From: Serpula lacrymans var. lacrymans S7.9
Lineage: Eukaryota > Basidiomycota > Agaricomycetes > Boletales > Serpulaceae
Assembly (NCBI RefSeq): GCF_000218685.1
Contig: NW_006763291.1
Location: 3,351,443 to 3,415,442, forward strand
Direction of reading: 5' to 3'
DNA length: 64,000 bases
Part shown: positions 1-11,138 of the stretch, in pieces
Numbering within the stretch: the stretch's first letter is position 1
How the letters are laid out: each line of letters opens with the position of its first letter
Notes under the pieces: generated by a model
Told to the model about the DNA's origin: nothing
Databases searched by the model: none
The model's input: the letters and a program-made list of their open reading frames with translations, nothing else
Translations under genes and position numbers: made by a program

Positions 1-1
1 T

Positions 2-1186
2 GGCACATCTTCGACGACTTTCACATCGCCAATCACCGATTCCGCACTTTGTAGCTTCCCTCTCTATGCGGCATCCGATCTTTTGTTTTCGCCACATGAG
101 CTCAATATCACCGTGGACAGCGATGAGAGCCTTTTCTCTCTTGAGCTCTTTCAGTACCAATCTTCACGCAATAACCGTACCACTTCGTTTACTTGGGTTC
201 CTCCACCTTTGCATTCTCAGTCATCCATCTCCGCCCAATTTGTTGAAGAATATCAAGGTGTGACGGGCTCGTCTGCTAAAGTACTAGAGGCAAGGCAACC
301 GACAATGAAAGCATCTGAGCCCATGTTGTTGGGGGAATCTGTAGGCATAATAGGGCCTATCATTCAAGCTAGTTCTACGGCGTGGACGACTGAGATAGTT
401 TTTGGACCTGGGCCTACTGGTATTGATACATCCGATCCCCTTTTATCGTTACCGTTAGCGTCAACGTCGACGACAGCGTCTGAGTACACCACATCCTCGT
501 CTACAACCACTCTGGTGCCCGAATCCACTTATTTTCCGTTAGCGTCGCAGCCGGGACCTCAGACCCCCGCATACCCACCTATCTCCTCGCCGATGCCGAC
601 CGATTCGCAGTCCACCAACGTAATCAAAAGTAGCGCCACCACCGCGTTTATACCACCCAGCTCGTCAAGTCATAGCTCAAGTTTATCAACATCATACTCG
701 TCCCCCCTTCCTAGTTCATCCCATGGTCACTCTCCTCTCACTTACATAATCATTGGAGCGGTTGTAGGCGGAGTGATTATCCTTGCTGGACTCATCTTTG
801 TTCTCTTTCGATGTCGCCGAAACTCTGCCAAGAGCGAGATAATTCCAGTACCATATACATATCACCACCCTTCGACCCTTGAATCTGACACCATTTTGCC
901 CTGCAATGTTTCCGGATTCAAACACGTATCGAACGCGAATTCTGACGTCGCCCCGAGTCACCCCGTTGTCTCCGATGACCTATCGTCGATTCTTCACTCC
1001 CACGATACGCCATTATCATCTATGGATGACATCATTGTGATTGCGCGTAATCAAGCAGAGTTGGTTGAAAAGCTTCATCCTCGTTCTCGAATTCGAAGTA
1101 GTCAGAGGTGGAACGAGCAGTCCGTGCAGGCTGGAGGAAGTACCGAGGGTTCGGATGAGACCCCTCCTGCCTACTCTCGGACTTGA
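2..1186 (+). CDS. Ser/Thr-rich single-pass membrane protein (5' partial)
   Basis: The reading frame is open from base 2, so the gene starts before the window; the stop is at 1184-1186. The visible part is an extracellular Ser/Thr/Pro-rich, mucin-like stretch. It is followed by one transmembrane helix (about 740-820, starting around TYIIIGAVVGGVIILAG) with a CRRN stop-transfer sequence and a cytoplasmic tail of about 115 residues. The tail ends in PPAYSRT, a PPxY motif that in other proteins binds WW domains of NEDD4/Rsp5-type ubiquitin ligases. The neighbour to the right has the same architecture, which suggests a local family of surface proteins. No enzymatic domain is seen. A cell-wall or sensor-like role is only inference. 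Confidence 0.7.
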   Translation, partial: GTSSTTFTSPITDSALCSFPLYAASDLLFSPHELNITVDSDESLFSLELFQYQSSRNNRTTSFTWVPPPLHSQSSISAQFVEEYQGVTGSSAKVLEARQPTMKASEPMLLGESVGIIGPIIQASSTAWTTEIVFGPGPTGIDTSDPLLSLPLASTSTTASEYTTSSSTTTLVPESTYFPLASQPGPQTPAYPPISSPMPTDSQSTNVIKSSATTAFIPPSSSSHSSSLSTSYSSPLPSSSHGHSPLTYIIIGAVVGGVIILAGLIFVLFRCRRNSAKSEIIPVPYTYHHPSTLESDTILPCNVSGFKHVSNANSDVAPSHPVVSDDLSSILHSHDTPLSSMDDIIVIARNQAELVEKLHPRSRIRSSQRWNEQSVQAGGSTEGSDETPPAYSRT

Positions 1187-1934
1187 GCATTGGCATCCAG
1201 CCGGTACTTGGATGAATTCTATGGTCGTCACTGCTCCAGATCGCTCAAGCACCCTCAAGGTTGATGATCCAATGTCGAGACCATGACTTGTGCTGCTGGG
1301 CCTGCTCCTTTACTTGAAATTAGTTGGGTCTTCTGAGTTAAGTGATAACTTTCTGCGCGAAATATCTGCACCTCTACAGTTTTACAGTGATGTGTTCAGC
1401 TTTATTCCTGATATCCAGTCGCATAGGTTGTATTTTGGACAGTTTGTGACTTTCGAACACGCTATCTGCATCTTTGAAGTCTATGGAAGGTTCACACAAG
1501 ACAATATTTGCAGTACGATGATGGGACGTGTGTTTTTTTAATTGGACGGACATTGTGTTTTCTATCAAACATTAGGGACAAACCGCAGGTGTAACTGAAA
1601 CAATCATAGTAAGTCGCATCAGCCCACTGGAGGGTAAAGAAATCTTGAGATCAGTTCGTAGTGCCCTACGAGTACGAATGATGAGGCCAACATAGCTCTC
1701 AAGCACAGCCAGGGGCTAATCACTCTCCTGTCGGCCCTCCAAACCTGAACGGTCCACATCACCATCTTCATCATGATGCTACCGTGAGTATGGATGCTCA
1801 TATACTGATGGTTGCTTATTTCCCTCCGCTATCGATTATATACCTGAGACGACCAGCACTCTTTCAAGTCTCCTGGGTAATAACACACTCCTTCTACGGT
1901 TTCTTTTTTTTTTCTTTCTCTTTTCTTTTTGGGA

Positions 1935-3562
1935 ATGCCAGGGATTATGCATCCCGTCCACACTCGCTCACCACTGCACGTTCGTTTACATTCTCGAGGA
2001 AATTCACTACGTCCCAGGGACTTACCTATTACCTCTGGGCACGAACTCGGTTCACCCTTCGAATGGGTCGGAAATTGGACACACACTAGTAAAGGGCATA
2101 AATCTTGCGTCGCAGGCTCCGAACTTCAAATCGCATTCAAGGGTCAGTTGCATTATCATGACCAGACATGGGTACTAACTGAGCCCCATGGTGGTATTTT
2201 CCATGTGCAGGATGCGGCACAACAGTGAATGGTACGATCCAGTTAGGGGACCTACCGCCCAATCCCTTCAGTCTCCTGTTTTCATACACCTCTGACGGCG
2301 GGTCTTTCGACCATAATGGGACCTTCCCTCCTTCCATCAGTAACCTGCTTTACGAGGTGCTTAGCTGGTATTTTAAGGATAACAATCTTGTCATCAAGTT
2401 GCAGGCCGCCGGCTGGAGTATTGTCGTCGATTCCGTGAGTTACGGCGAGTGCACGACGAGCTCCAGTTCATCCTCGTCGAAAACCTCTACAACGTCGTCG
2501 TCGAAATCCACATCGTTGGCACCATCCACTGCTTCTTCTATCTCCTCATCGTCGCACAGGTCGCAGATGTCTTCCTCGTCTTCGTCCTCTAAGCCGTTTT
2601 CATCGACCTCGTCGTCTACATTGTCTCACTCCTCTTCTTCATTTTCACTGTCTACATCAACATCGGTGTCTCCAGTATCTTCCCACTCTCCTCTATTGCC
2701 TTCCTTTTCGTCTCCTTCGTCTCCACCCACAACTTCGCATATACCCCATACCACCTCTTCATACAGCTCACAGTCCTCCTCGTCATCGATCAAGGAGACT
2801 ACGAGTTCGTGTCCTCGAAGCTGCCGCGATGACCAGACTGCTTCTTCCCCCACCCCCGCACCGGTGGGAACAACGCAAAGCCAATCCACAACGGTAGTGC
2901 CGACCATAGTGCCGATAAACATCTCATCTTCAACGTCCACCCCTGTGACATCTTCGGTGGCATTGATCACAGATGCATTGGCAACTGTAGCAACGGTAAC
3001 CGTGACAGCTACGCCATCAGTTGCAGCGGCATCGACACCGCATGCTCTTGACCTAGCTCAAACAAAAACGATAGTAGGCGCAACAGTCGGTGGTGTGTCC
3101 TCCATCGTAATCCTGCTCTTCTTATTCCTCTGGTATCGCCGCCGGAAACCACCTACGACGCTTTTCCCCTACCACTACAGCGGAGAGCCAGTGCCCACCA
3201 GTTCTCCCTCGCCAGACCTCGCTCTGAAGTTCGGACTGCGCACAGCGGGTACGCCTTCAGTGAGGGACAGCAACGAGTCGTTTGCTTCATTGTCTGTCAT
3301 CCGACCCTCAGTTTCCGAGTCGCAGCACCTATCGCAACCAATTACTAACAACGGGTCCATATTTGCGGAACAACAACGCCAGTGGACGTTCGAGAAGCTC
3401 GATGGTCGCTTCAGAAGCTATCAAACGAATAGGATGATGAATGATGAGTCACAGTGGGTACAGCGGGTTGGCACTTCGAACGATACGGCTAGAAATCGTA
3501 CCTCTGGTTCGGCAGAGGCATTACCAGCATACACTTACGCAAAAGCACCACCAGCGTGTTAG
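1935..3562 (+). CDS. Ser/Thr-rich single-pass membrane protein
   Basis: Two exons are supported: one ending at 2142 and one at 2211-3562, joined across a 68-nt intron (GTCAGT..GTGCAG) in matching phase. The N-terminal ectodomain (around GSPFEWVGNW and later SYTSDGGSFDHNG) is followed by about 150 residues that are mostly Ser/Thr. Then comes one transmembrane helix (about 3066-3150) with WYRRRK behind it, and a cytoplasmic tail ending near ALPAYTYA. The tail carries LPAY where the left-hand neighbour carries PPAY. The true start is unresolved: no clear signal peptide is seen in the first exon, and an upstream exon before 1935 is likely. I recognise the architecture, not a named family. Confidence 0.6.
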
Positions 3563-4311
3563 CCCTTTAGGGAGTTACTGTGTGTCTGTGGTGTACAAAG
3601 CGGTGGAATAATTTGTTATTTCTCATTATAATACCCAGGACAAAATATGGACTATATTTACCGTTAACGAAGATTGTCATGGACGTCGGTTATGACCTGT
3701 GATGTATATTTGCGGGTGTCGAGAGCCTTGAAGTCCAATCAAACGGCGGTAAGATCATTTACACAGTAAATGATGATCATGAAATGTCTGAACTATGCCT
3801 ATGAATATCGTGCAGGTGGGTATATGGTGTCCCTTTGATCGCCGTGCATTAATTCTGCAAGGGGTCTTATCAGATGTGCATCACAATACATAGATAATCA
3901 CAAAGCTGACAGCATGAGCTCGGCCTGATCTCTCACTCCACAGGAAAGGTGAGACGCCGTATTCCCGTAGCTAGTTGGTCAATCTCGTTTCTTGCGATCG
4001 CCTATAGTTTGCTCGTTGCCTTTCTGGGATACCACTGATAGATAAGCACACGTCTAATCGAAAATGAGGGGAAGGACACACACCAACTGATTGTACGCTA
4101 CAAGTATGTAAAGGCCGGTAAACAATATGTCAGAGGTTAGCAACATATATCATGCTTTACTGCGAGCACAGAGAAGAAAGAAAGAAAGAAAGAGTGTGAT
4201 CATGGGATCTACACGCGTCCGACACGTGACGTGCTGAGTAAGCTATGGTTCGTTGCAGTCTACAGCGGCGAAGTCGTGTGCAGGTTTGCACCTTAACCAA
4301 ATTGCAGCACC
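3563..4311. other. Intergenic, no gene seen
   Basis: Holds the presumed terminator of the left gene and promoter of the right gene. A short (GAAA)n tract lies at about 4171-4193. Nothing else was recognised. Confidence 0.5.
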
Positions 4312-5640
4312 ATGTTCTCGTCAAAGTCAAAGCTAAAGCCCAAGACTCCTTTAACGAACCTCAATTCCACGAAAACAGCAAAGTTAGCAGTCCCGCCATC
4401 TGCATCACAGGCTTCAGTCCGTTCGTCGTCGTCTTTGTCTGCAGCGAGCACCACACGTGCACGACGCTCACCCAAAGCGTCCTCCTCCCAAACTACATTT
4501 GGCTTCCATCGTCCAAAGCAACAGCCTCGAGCGCCCATTACTACGCGCTCTTCTGCCCGCGCACCCCCAGAGTCTCCACTTGCACACCACTCCAGACATG
4601 GATCTGCGGCTTTGCAACGTAGCAGCGACGATAGCATCGAGGTCGATGAGGTCGAACTTCTTTTAGCGCCTCCAACGCCAACGCCGGCGAGGACTGGTAC
4701 TCAGAGTCCTCGCAAGGGCCAGGGAAATAATCTTCAGACCCCTTCTCGCTTACCTACTCGCGCCAGCCTCTCGTACATGTCACCTGTTCATCCTCGTTCT
4801 GGAAAAGCACCATACCTAACGACCGACCTTGGTGCACCCGCCAACCGTGGGTCGATCTTACCTTGGGAGCAATTCGCTAATGACAGCTTGCACATACTGG
4901 ATCATGGGGAGATGGAGAACATACTTGGAGATATTCCTGCACCATTCACTCTAGGGGCGCCTTCTCCGACAACCACGAACTTTGTCAATCCCCTTGGCCT
5001 GGGAGAAAGCCCCAGTCTCAGAGCAATGAACACCCCAGGAGGCTACGAGTCTATATCTCAAGTTTTCCTCCCTAACGTGACTCCCTCTCCAGCCATACAG
5101 ACCGATTCGCGACTCTTTCAAACTTCCAACGACTCACATTCCTCCGATTCAGGGACCGTTACCATGCTTCGTTTGCAAGTCGCATCGGCTGAGAACGCTG
5201 CAAAAGAACGTCTATCACGTATGCAAGAACTTGAGGAGGAACTTCGCGCTGCTCAGCAAGCTCGGTTTCGAGATGTAGAAGATCTTGCCGCGCAAGTAGC
5301 CTCTCTCACAGAGCAGCTGAGGTGTAGTGCGGAGTCGAGGGAAAAGGTGGATAAATCTCGCGTACCTTTCCCAGCTTCACCCCCTGAGAAGCCACAGAGA
5401 GCTGCGGAGCAGGCTCTGCAGGACAAGCCACCACCTCGAAAAGTAGGGAGGCGAGAATGGGCTACTTTAAATGTCTCATGTACGGCCATTCTCGAATGGT
5501 CTTGCGTATTGGATCAAGCAAGATCCACACTTGACTACATGAAAACTGTCCAGGAGACATTAAATGTAATACTGGCGGGGCTGGATCACAGCGAACGGTA
5601 TGTGCGCATTATTCCCCCAGGATGTTGTATTAATGGCTAG
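4312..5640 (+). CDS. Unknown low-complexity coiled-coil protein
   Basis: An uninterrupted frame of 442 residues starts at ATG 4312. The first 120 residues are basic, Ser/Pro-rich and probably disordered. The middle has SP/TP sites that could be phosphorylated. Residues about 285-340 form a likely coiled coil (heptads around MQELEEELRAAQQ and ASLTEQLR). A shorter helical segment lies near the end (WSCVLDQARSTLDYMKTVQ). The 3' end is doubtful: GTATGT at about 5598 looks like a splice donor, so the last dozen residues may be intron and the gene may extend a little further. No family was recognised. The composition resembles cytoskeletal or nuclear scaffold proteins, but that is only an impression. 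Confidence 0.6.
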   Translation: MFSSKSKLKPKTPLTNLNSTKTAKLAVPPSASQASVRSSSSLSAASTTRARRSPKASSSQTTFGFHRPKQQPRAPITTRSSARAPPESPLAHHSRHGSAALQRSSDDSIEVDEVELLLAPPTPTPARTGTQSPRKGQGNNLQTPSRLPTRASLSYMSPVHPRSGKAPYLTTDLGAPANRGSILPWEQFANDSLHILDHGEMENILGDIPAPFTLGAPSPTTTNFVNPLGLGESPSLRAMNTPGGYESISQVFLPNVTPSPAIQTDSRLFQTSNDSHSSDSGTVTMLRLQVASAENAAKERLSRMQELEEELRAAQQARFRDVEDLAAQVASLTEQLRCSAESREKVDKSRVPFPASPPEKPQRAAEQALQDKPPPRKVGRREWATLNVSCTAILEWSCVLDQARSTLDYMKTVQETLNVILAGLDHSERYVRIIPPGCCING

Positions 5641-6368
5641 AATAGAGCCATGTTAGATGGCTCAATAGGGTCAGCAATAGCTGGACAGGATGACATGCCC
5701 TCATAAAATTACCGTGTGGGGGCCCCGTCGAGGACAGGCGACCTATTGTGTAGCAAAGATAACGAAGAGTTCGGACTTGACGACTACCAACGAGGACACG
5801 ACCACACGACAGCTGTTTACGATTAATTATGTTCGTTAGGCAAACAATGATACCAGACATTCTCATCAAGGCTGATGTAAATCATAACACTGCATTATGA
5901 CAATATACGAAACGAGAACAATCCTGACTCTGGCTACAAAAGGATTCATAAAATCATATTTTGGACTGATTACATTACACATTATATCAAAGAAAGAGAA
6001 AAGGCATGCCAAGAGTACCTCGAAGACGCTTGCTAAACTATTGGAAAGGACCGAAGACAGTGAGTGAAATGGCAGACGTGTCACTATCACCATCAGTGGT
6101 CGCTATACATAGCTACACGACTCATTGCACATAGCCACTCTAATTGGTGGATCTCATCAGCCACATTATGCTATATAATTATGGCACCAAGATGGAGACT
6201 GGACTATCCTGTTATTGAAGCAAGATTTCGTCGGGCTCATTAAGATGGATCAATACAGTATTGTTACGGATAAGACATCGATGCGGAGCACCTGCTGTGA
6301 ATTTTGGGCTGGCACTTCAAAGTTCGTCCGATTCTCTTCGTCTAATCCCTTTCTGATCAGTTGGGAAG
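5641..6368. other. Intergenic, no gene seen
   Basis: AT-rich sequence between the 3' ends of two convergent genes. No convincing reading frame, repeat or RNA gene was seen. Confidence 0.4.
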
Positions 6369-8035
6369 TCACTTTATAGTAGACAGCTTCCTGTCTTCCA
6401 CAGGCTGTGTGATATTGCGTGCATTGAGAAGTGCAAGGAATGAATTCACGTAAACTGCGAAACGTTCAGCAAATATCAGATCACTGAGATAAAGTGCGTA
6501 CGCTCTAACAATGTGAGCTCGAATCCCAAAAATACGATGTTACTTGGCATCACCACACTCTGTTTGAGATGTAATGGCCAGTTCTGATCAGTGAAGCGAG
6601 CGAGCGCACCGTGATAATTGTAGCAATGGAGCAGAAAGTGGTCAGTCCTGAGAATGAGTGCCACGAATGCTGTCTTAAAGAAAGGATCACCTTGTGACGC
6701 AACCACTACCACATACATAGAGAATAATTTTCTTGATAACTACATTTGTTCTATGACCCATAGTGATTAATAAATTAAGTAAACTGTTGTAGACTTTGAT
6801 AATAACATGCCTTGAAAATCCAGCTCGAGATTTGTCCAGCATATAGCACATGGCCGCCGCAAGGAGGAAATCAATGGAGGCCATCACAGACAACACAGTG
6901 ATCATCATCCACTATTCCAGTAATGTACGCATGTAATGATCAAGGATAAGAAAGATAAATTTGTTGATGACCCAATATATTGTTCGTAGTCGGTCAGCTA
7001 AGTGAAAATCTGTTCAGCAATAGATACATACCTGCAAGTGCTGCAAATGAATGAGACCGAAAACTGGATAATATGTCAGCAATATAGATGGGCAGCGTTA
7101 TTTGATGGAAACAATGGTTGGGACTAAATCAGGCTCCTTGAAAAAAATATTGGAAACTCACAGAAAATAACATTCGACTCAAAGAAATCGAAATTAGCCT
7201 AAGAAATCATGGAGCAGATGAAATTTTGAAGATATGGTATGCTCACTATTCTAATGCCAAGGCCTAGAAAGGTGTTACTTAGATCCTGGTTGAAGAAATA
7301 GGATATTACAGAAAAATATACCTAAACCAATTGACAAATAGACAGCCTATAAACATAGACTGAGAGGCGATGAATATAAAGGCTGTTACTAGTGTGTTAG
7401 TAGCTGAGACGGGATGGATTGTGTTTTAAACATAGAGTACCAATGCACAGTGGTAACAATGGGCACCTATCATAACGGTAAACATTCTAACAAGCGTCAA
7501 GTTTGTTACAAGGTTTGACTGACACCAATTAAAATTTGTGCCTGTCACTATTTAAATCAAATCAACACCGTCTATGGCACTTATGAGACCAGAGCTTACT
7601 TTGAAGCTCCAAATAACGATCGAGAGATCCGCAGTGTTCCCGAAGTTTAGTATAAGGTAGTGGTACAACATATGAGAAATAAAGGCCATGCGAGCCGCTT
7701 CCAATGACCTAAAAATCAAGGTATAATAAAAAGCATCTCAAGTTATATCGAAACCCTATGTTATCAATTGGCGACATCCTTCCAAGTGCGCAACTTACTA
7801 TTCCTCTATACGCAACATGGTCATACTTGCAATGTGTCTGGATATAGTTGACTGACTACTTGTAAATTTGTGACGCCGAAAAGGCTGATAAGAAAGAATG
7901 TGTTTGAGTAGCATGCACAGAATCACAAAATAATTCTCACCTAACAGTAACCAGAACGCTATTTAGAACAGCGCCGTAGGAAGTTTCGAGAGCGTGTGGT
8001 ACTGTAAGAGATATACCTGTAAGCGTATCCAGCAT
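6369..8035 (-). CDS. DUF6534-type seven-helix membrane protein
   Basis: Reconstructed from the minus strand. The 3' half is clean in five exons: 6811-6911, 6704-6750, 6610-6647, 6502-6559 and 6369-6454, with every phase matching. It gives the family hallmarks in order: ASIDFLLAAAMCYMLDKSR, then AGFSRTN, IILYVCGSGLTTFCSIATII, VVMPSNIVFLGFELTL, and LYVNSFLALLNAR near the C-terminus. The 5' part is also recognisable: exon 7941-8035 (start at 8035), exon ending at 7884 (LFGVTNLQ..LYPDT) and exon 7600-7708 (MAFISHMLYHYLILNFGN..WSFK). The intron 6751-6810 uses a GC donor. The joins between 7884 and 7708 and across 7000-7600 did not resolve without a stop or frame change, so the gene may be damaged or have exons I missed. 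The family's function is unknown. Confidence 0.6.
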
Positions 8036-9471
8036 TGTAGTAGATATCTTTGGGATAACCTCTCTAATTTTCCGAGGCATGATTCCATTAAGTATTATTA
8101 GCGGAGATGGTCACTCACCTAAGTAGAGGATAGTGGATGCACACGCAACTGAGGTGATTACAGGTGAGTTCAATCAAAGGCAGGATCAAAACGTCCTCTC
8201 TGAAATGGATTTCGGTATGATCAATAGATGAACGCCACAAGTTTTTTCGTTTGCATGGAGCTATACTATTTACGAGTGGGCTGTGAAACTGTCAAAGCCT
8301 ATTAGTATGCCGGCTCAGCGCTCAGAGGTCCAAATATCTACACAAAGATAATGAGATATCGTTTGCACGAACTGGACAGGAAGTGCTGGACGACCGAGCT
8401 AGACTTGCTGACATAAAGATGAGGCTGAAAGTAGATGAAATAAATTGCATTAGCCAAGTCGACACAGACTAATAGCATAGCAAGTATCTATAGCTCGGAT
8501 TCGTGGACGATTTTCATAGCGATCAGAATATCAACCGGGAAAGAGGCTTCGTGCCAAACCAGTGCTACGACATAGCATAGCGCAAAAACTTGAAGATGGC
8601 GCTATGTATATCATATCATCCCGCGCACATACTGCCACGCACCTGGAATGATGGGGTCTACATCATAACACGGCGAAAGCGCCAGTGGTTGCTGTGAGAG
8701 GCAAATATTTGTTAGAATTTTCACTGTGAACATTGCTATTTCAAGTTCCAAGGGTGCATATATGCATATATGCGCAATGGTGGAAAAGCACGACCTGAAG
8801 CGAGCTATGGTATCATGTCCATAAATAAGTATGACAGACTCACCGCATCCACGTTCGTTAAGAAGCTAATATTACAAGCTCAGTGGGTACGCGGTGAGCA
8901 ATATGGCCCATGCCGTATGCAGAAACGGCTGCAACTAAAAGGTTGGTCTAAAAAGAGGTGCACATTCTGCAGGCCAGAGGCCAGATGTGATCATGATCAT
9001 GATACTGTTTCAACAGAAGAACCGATCCAAGTCTTTGGTTTTGCCAGGGCGTAATCACATGACCCCCGACAAACATTTTCCCACAACTACTACTAACCAC
9101 TGACTGACAGCCTGAATGCTAGGCACTGAAAATCGTTCTGACCAACATCTTCGCGAAAACACCGCACGGAGATCACAAAGTCATGATATATAAAACAGGG
9201 ACAATCCAAGGTATGGGCTACAAATAGTATCAAGAGCGAGATATAAGGCTACACAGGGAGTGACGAACACAATCCAAGAAAATCCGAGAATGATTAATAG
9301 AAATGAGAAAAAAGACAACAGGTGGCTACCTGTGTGAAAGGTATAAGGTAATTATACATACAGTGATATGCCAAGGGGGTAACTCCATATGATGGACAAT
9401 GGTTGATTAAATCATGAGAAACGATTAAAGATGCGAGTAGCAAGGAGAGAAAAAGTAACCAAACACGATCA
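8036..9471. other. Intergenic, no gene seen
   Basis: Between two minus-strand genes. A short palindromic run (gcatatatgcatatatgc) lies at about 8756-8773. A few short open stretches exist on both strands, but none could be tied to a gene. Confidence 0.35.
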
Positions 9472-11138
9472 TCAAAACTCGTGATGCATCTCGTTGAACT
9501 CGAAACCCACGGCCACACCACTGTTCGGATCGATCCCACAGAACGAATTGTCGAACAGTGTCTCCAGGCCAGTTGCATAATGAGCCAGATCAATGGCAGG
9601 ATCCGCGCCACCACAGATCTGTTGGCCATGCACTGCGTTGAGACCCATGCCGAAATCGGCTTGCTGTCCCTGCTGTTGCATGCCTGGGAACGTGCCCATC
9701 TCCTTCCAGAAATCAAATTGTTCTTGGACTTTTGCGTGCTGGGGCTGTGGTGCGACGACAGGCAACGACATATCAGAGTGCGCAGGCGATCCCGAGTATG
9801 CAGAGGACGGCTGGGAATGTGTCAGTCCGTTGGGCATCCAGGAGGACATGTTGTCTGGGTGGAAGCTGGACATATCATTGTTGCAGTTCAGTGCATTGGC
9901 GTCGGGCATGGAAAATCCGTGAGCGGCCATGTTGTCTAAAGGTGAAATGCCTATATCGTTGTGCGACTGCGCATGAGGAGGAAGATTGGCAAATAAGTCA
10001 TTGAAGTTCTGCATTCAACCAGTTAGTTATGAACCAAAGATAATTTTACAAGTATACTCACGAAGGGAGGATCGGTTTGTGAGTTGGAGAAAGAGAAGTT
10101 CGAGTCGAGAAACCCAGGCTCGAACAGGCTAGTGTCCACCTCAGGAAGAGGAGATTCATCTCGCGGCAAAGTTGAAGGTGTAGGAGCACCCCAGGAGAAG
10201 TTACTCCATTGGCGAGTAACGGCCGGGCGAGCACTTGACGCACGTCGTTGCCCAAGCACCATCCTAGTGGAGCGCGAGATATTGCCTACAGGCGAGTCGG
10301 GCCTTGAAAGCGCCAAGAAAGGCAAAGACGGAAGAGCGATAGGATTGAATCGCGACTCGGGGAGCGGGACTGACGACGAACGACGGTGATAGTATATTGG
10401 GGCGGGAGCCTCAACTTTTCTCTGGTCAAGGCTTCGGATAGCTTCGGCAAGCTCATCGCCTTTCTTGCCTTCAAGGAGGAGCTGAGCAACCTCTTCGCAT
10501 CGTCGTTCATCCTCCACGGTGGGGGTGGCCTTCTCCTTCTTCTTGTCCTTATTCTTGTTGTGGACGGGGCGGAATCGATACTCTGGGTATCGAGCTTTGT
10601 GCTCAGCTTTGGCATGCTTGGCTTTGATTTCCCAATCCCTCTTTTCGTTCAACGGGAGAGATCTCCAGCAGTTGCCTGGCAGAGCAACAGTCAACTCCCA
10701 GGACTGTGAGAAAAGATAAAAGTAGAACGTACCGATGATTTTTGACAAGGATCCGTGGTTGGTCTCGATGGATCCAGGGACATGCTTTTGGCGGACGAAA
10801 TCGGCACGGAAAAGCATGAATGCATTGGGGGGACGAGGGATGTATCCCAGTGAGCGACGTTTACCCGGAGGTACCCGCCTGCGTGAAGGGGGGGCAGGCA
10901 GTTCCGACGGGGGGAACAGTTTTGCGGTAGGCGATGAAGGTTCAGGCGTCGATTCTGACGTTGAGGCCTCAGGTTCGGTGTACGTCCCAGGTGTTACATT
11001 GGGTGCGAAGGTGACAGCTCGCGGCGATGTCTGGATCCCGTATATACCGGCCTTGACAGGATTAAAAGCTGCTAGTAAAAGGAAAACCGGACGGTTAGAA
11101 AAACTGGTGGATCGATAAGATATGAAGACGACTAACAT
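9472..11138 (-). CDS. HMG-box (MATA_HMG type) transcription factor
   Basis: Three exons on the minus strand, 10733-11138, 10062-10675 and 9472-10008, with introns of 57 and 53 nt in matching phase, give about 518 residues. The HMG box starts near residue 98 (YIPRPPNAFMLFRADFVRQK) and crosses the first intron (SKIIG|NCWRSLP) to KHAKAEHKARYPEYRFRP, followed by a basic run of Lys/Asn. The sequence type matches MATA_HMG/SOX-like boxes, which bind the DNA minor groove. The C-terminal part is Ser/Pro- then Gln/Met/Asn-rich, like an activation region. Fungal members control mating and fruiting, but no other mating-type genes (homeodomain pair, pheromone receptor) are visible, so this need not be a mating locus. 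The start at 11138 is a choice; the frame stays open further upstream. Confidence 0.8.

Noticed and set aside
8200..8700. Second tandem DUF6534 gene (VDILIAM on the minus strand)
   Set aside because: Only one short similar string, with stops on both sides.
9481..9939. Plus-strand frames opposite the HMG-box gene
   Set aside because: Antisense shadows of a well supported exon.
9472..11138. Mating-type locus
   Set aside because: Only the HMG-box gene is present; no homeodomain pair, pheromone or receptor gene in the window.
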